Shown here: positions 62,905-64,000 of the stretch, one piece after another
Layout of the letters: each line of letters opens with the position of its first letter
Position numbering within the stretch: the stretch's first letter is position 1
DNA from: Primula veris
Taxonomy: Eukaryota > Streptophyta > Magnoliopsida > Ericales > Primulaceae
Reading direction: 5' to 3'
Assembly: GCA_963682055.1 (NCBI GenBank)
Contig: OY821744.1
Location: forward strand, 5,868,835-5,932,834
DNA length: 64,000 bases
The notes under the pieces: model-generated
Seen by the model: only the letters and a program-made list of their open reading frames with translations
Databases searched by the model: none
What the model was told of the DNA's origin: nothing
Made by a program: the position numbers and the translations under genes

Positions 62905-64000
62905 AATATTCTGAATTATCAAATACAAGCAAGGGATCGAGATTAACCGCCGTTGATTTTGGTGTACGTAAAATCAATAATTTAAAGTGCAAGGACTAAA
63001 AAGAAATAAACAATTTTATTTCTATAATGAAATGTGACTCTATTACAAATTCCGACACTTGCAGAAAGTAAATGCAATTAATTAAAATCCCAGACAAAAT
63101 AATATAAGTTATTAAACTGCTGGACTGGTTTGTAATTAAACGAAACTGTCAGACAGAATAGTATAAAACAAAACTGTTGGACTGTTTCTGTAAATAAATT
63201 ACAAGACTGAAATGAAACTAATCTAATTACAGAATTAAATTACATAATTGAAACAGTACTTTAAATAAATTACAGAAAAGTAAAACAGAATTTAAATGTT
63301 ACACCCAAGGACAGGAAATTGAAATACTAAAATTAAATTACATAAATGAAATAAAAAAGGACAGAAAATAAATAGACGAGACTACTGTTTAACAGTATCT
63401 CAGCCATGTGGGAGTATCTCAGCCATTAAAGTCATTTTAATGCTGTCAGTTTTCGAAATTCGAAACTGCAGTATTAACTTTGCAATGAATTCATATTTAT
63501 TGCAACAGTTACTAGCTTTGCTAGAAGATTTTCCCGAACATAATTGAAATAGTACTTTAAATAAATTACAGAAAAGTAAAACAGAATTTAAATGTTACAG
63601 CTAAGGACAGGAAATTGAAATACTAAAATTAAATTACAGAAATGAAATAAAAAAGGACAGAAAATAAATAGACGAGACTACTGTTTAACAGTATCTCAGC
63701 CATGTGGGAGTATCTCAGCCATTAAAGTCATTTTAATGCTGTTACCAGCTTTGCTGGAAGATTTTCCCGAACATGCGTGCTTTTCCCGACAAGCACGCAC
63801 ACCCGACGAGCACGTGCGCCTGACGTGTGGTACACAATACACACATGTGTATCTGAACACAGTACTTAATATACACATGGGATACCTTAGTATATATATT
63901 CTAAAAATGATACTTTATTTTTCAATGTGGGACAAATCTCAATGAGTTATACTCATTAAATCCATTTTCCAGGATTAAGAGTTTTCTTCTTTCTCAACCC
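62905..64000. other. Right end of the window
   Basis: No gene recognised. It is dominated by the 296-bp-spaced direct repeat (63246-63745). The last ~220 bases, with 'ccgacaagcacgcac' and 'tgtgggacaaatctcaatgag'-type phrases, resemble retroelement or LTR sequence cut by the window edge, but the class is uncertain. Confidence 0.4.
63246..63775. repeat. Tandem direct repeat, 296-bp period
   Basis: About 63246-63480 and 63542-63745 are near-identical over ~200 bases (for example 'tgtttaacagtatctcagc' in both). The tail 'agctttgctrgaagattttcccgaacat' also occurs after each copy (about 63512 and 63748). Few differences, so fairly recent. Confidence 0.9.

Noticed and set aside
62634..62999. 121-codon + strand frame
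   Set aside because: Starts in the GTGATTTTTTT tract and runs out of the MITE; an artefact of low-complexity T-rich DNA.

Overview
The window is nuclear DNA of a flowering plant, most likely a eudicot. It is AT-rich, its genes are split by GT-AG introns, and the intergenic space is packed with plant-type transposons: Ty1/copia, an L1-like LINE carrying a plant RNase H, and hAT-, Stowaway- and CACTA-like MITEs. All recognisable proteins match plant families. The species cannot be fixed from the sequence alone. There is no CRISPR, operon or prokaryotic content.

Layout. (1) 0.6-5.6 kb, + strand: an 8-exon MOSC-domain gene of the mARC/amidoxime-reductase type. (2) 7.4-11.1 kb, - strand: a 10-exon TAM41 homologue (mitochondrial CDP-diacylglycerol synthase), with a likely untranslated leader exon near 12.6 kb. 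(3) 16.5-17.4 kb, + strand: an intronless coding sequence for the GPI-GlcNAc transferase subunit PIG-C/GPI2, probably with a long leader intron. (4) 18.1-22.5 kb: a MITE-like element with 41-bp terminal inverted repeats, followed by a young, 5'-truncated LINE with a perfect target-site duplication. (5) 24.3-27.8 kb, - strand: a 3-exon ZIP metal transporter. (6) 29.1-42.3 kb: a retrotransposon cluster. It holds a truncated copia element in + orientation, itself carrying a hAT MITE and another insertion in its LTR, and a complete-length but coding-dead copia element in - orientation whose two LTRs differ at a single base. (7) 42.3-50.1 kb: gene-poor, with MITE remnants. (8) 50.1-54.5 kb (+) and 55.2-59.4 kb (-): two convergent QRT3-like pectinase paralogues with identical exon structure. 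(9) 61.3 kb: a small 63-codon gene with a well-placed TATA box. (10) 61.8-64 kb: a MITE with large inverted low-complexity arms and a 296-bp tandem duplication.

The genes are unrelated housekeeping or cell-wall genes, each with its own promoter; only the QRT3-like pair forms a family cluster. I found no convincing new biological system. The points most worth a second look are the copia element that looks young by its LTRs but dead in its coding region (suggesting mobilisation in trans), the opposed copia copies that could form a long hairpin transcript, the recurrent MITEs in and near genes, and non-canonical AAG splice acceptors in two genes. Exon borders were placed by eye from reading frame, splice consensus and remembered family sequences, without transcript data.
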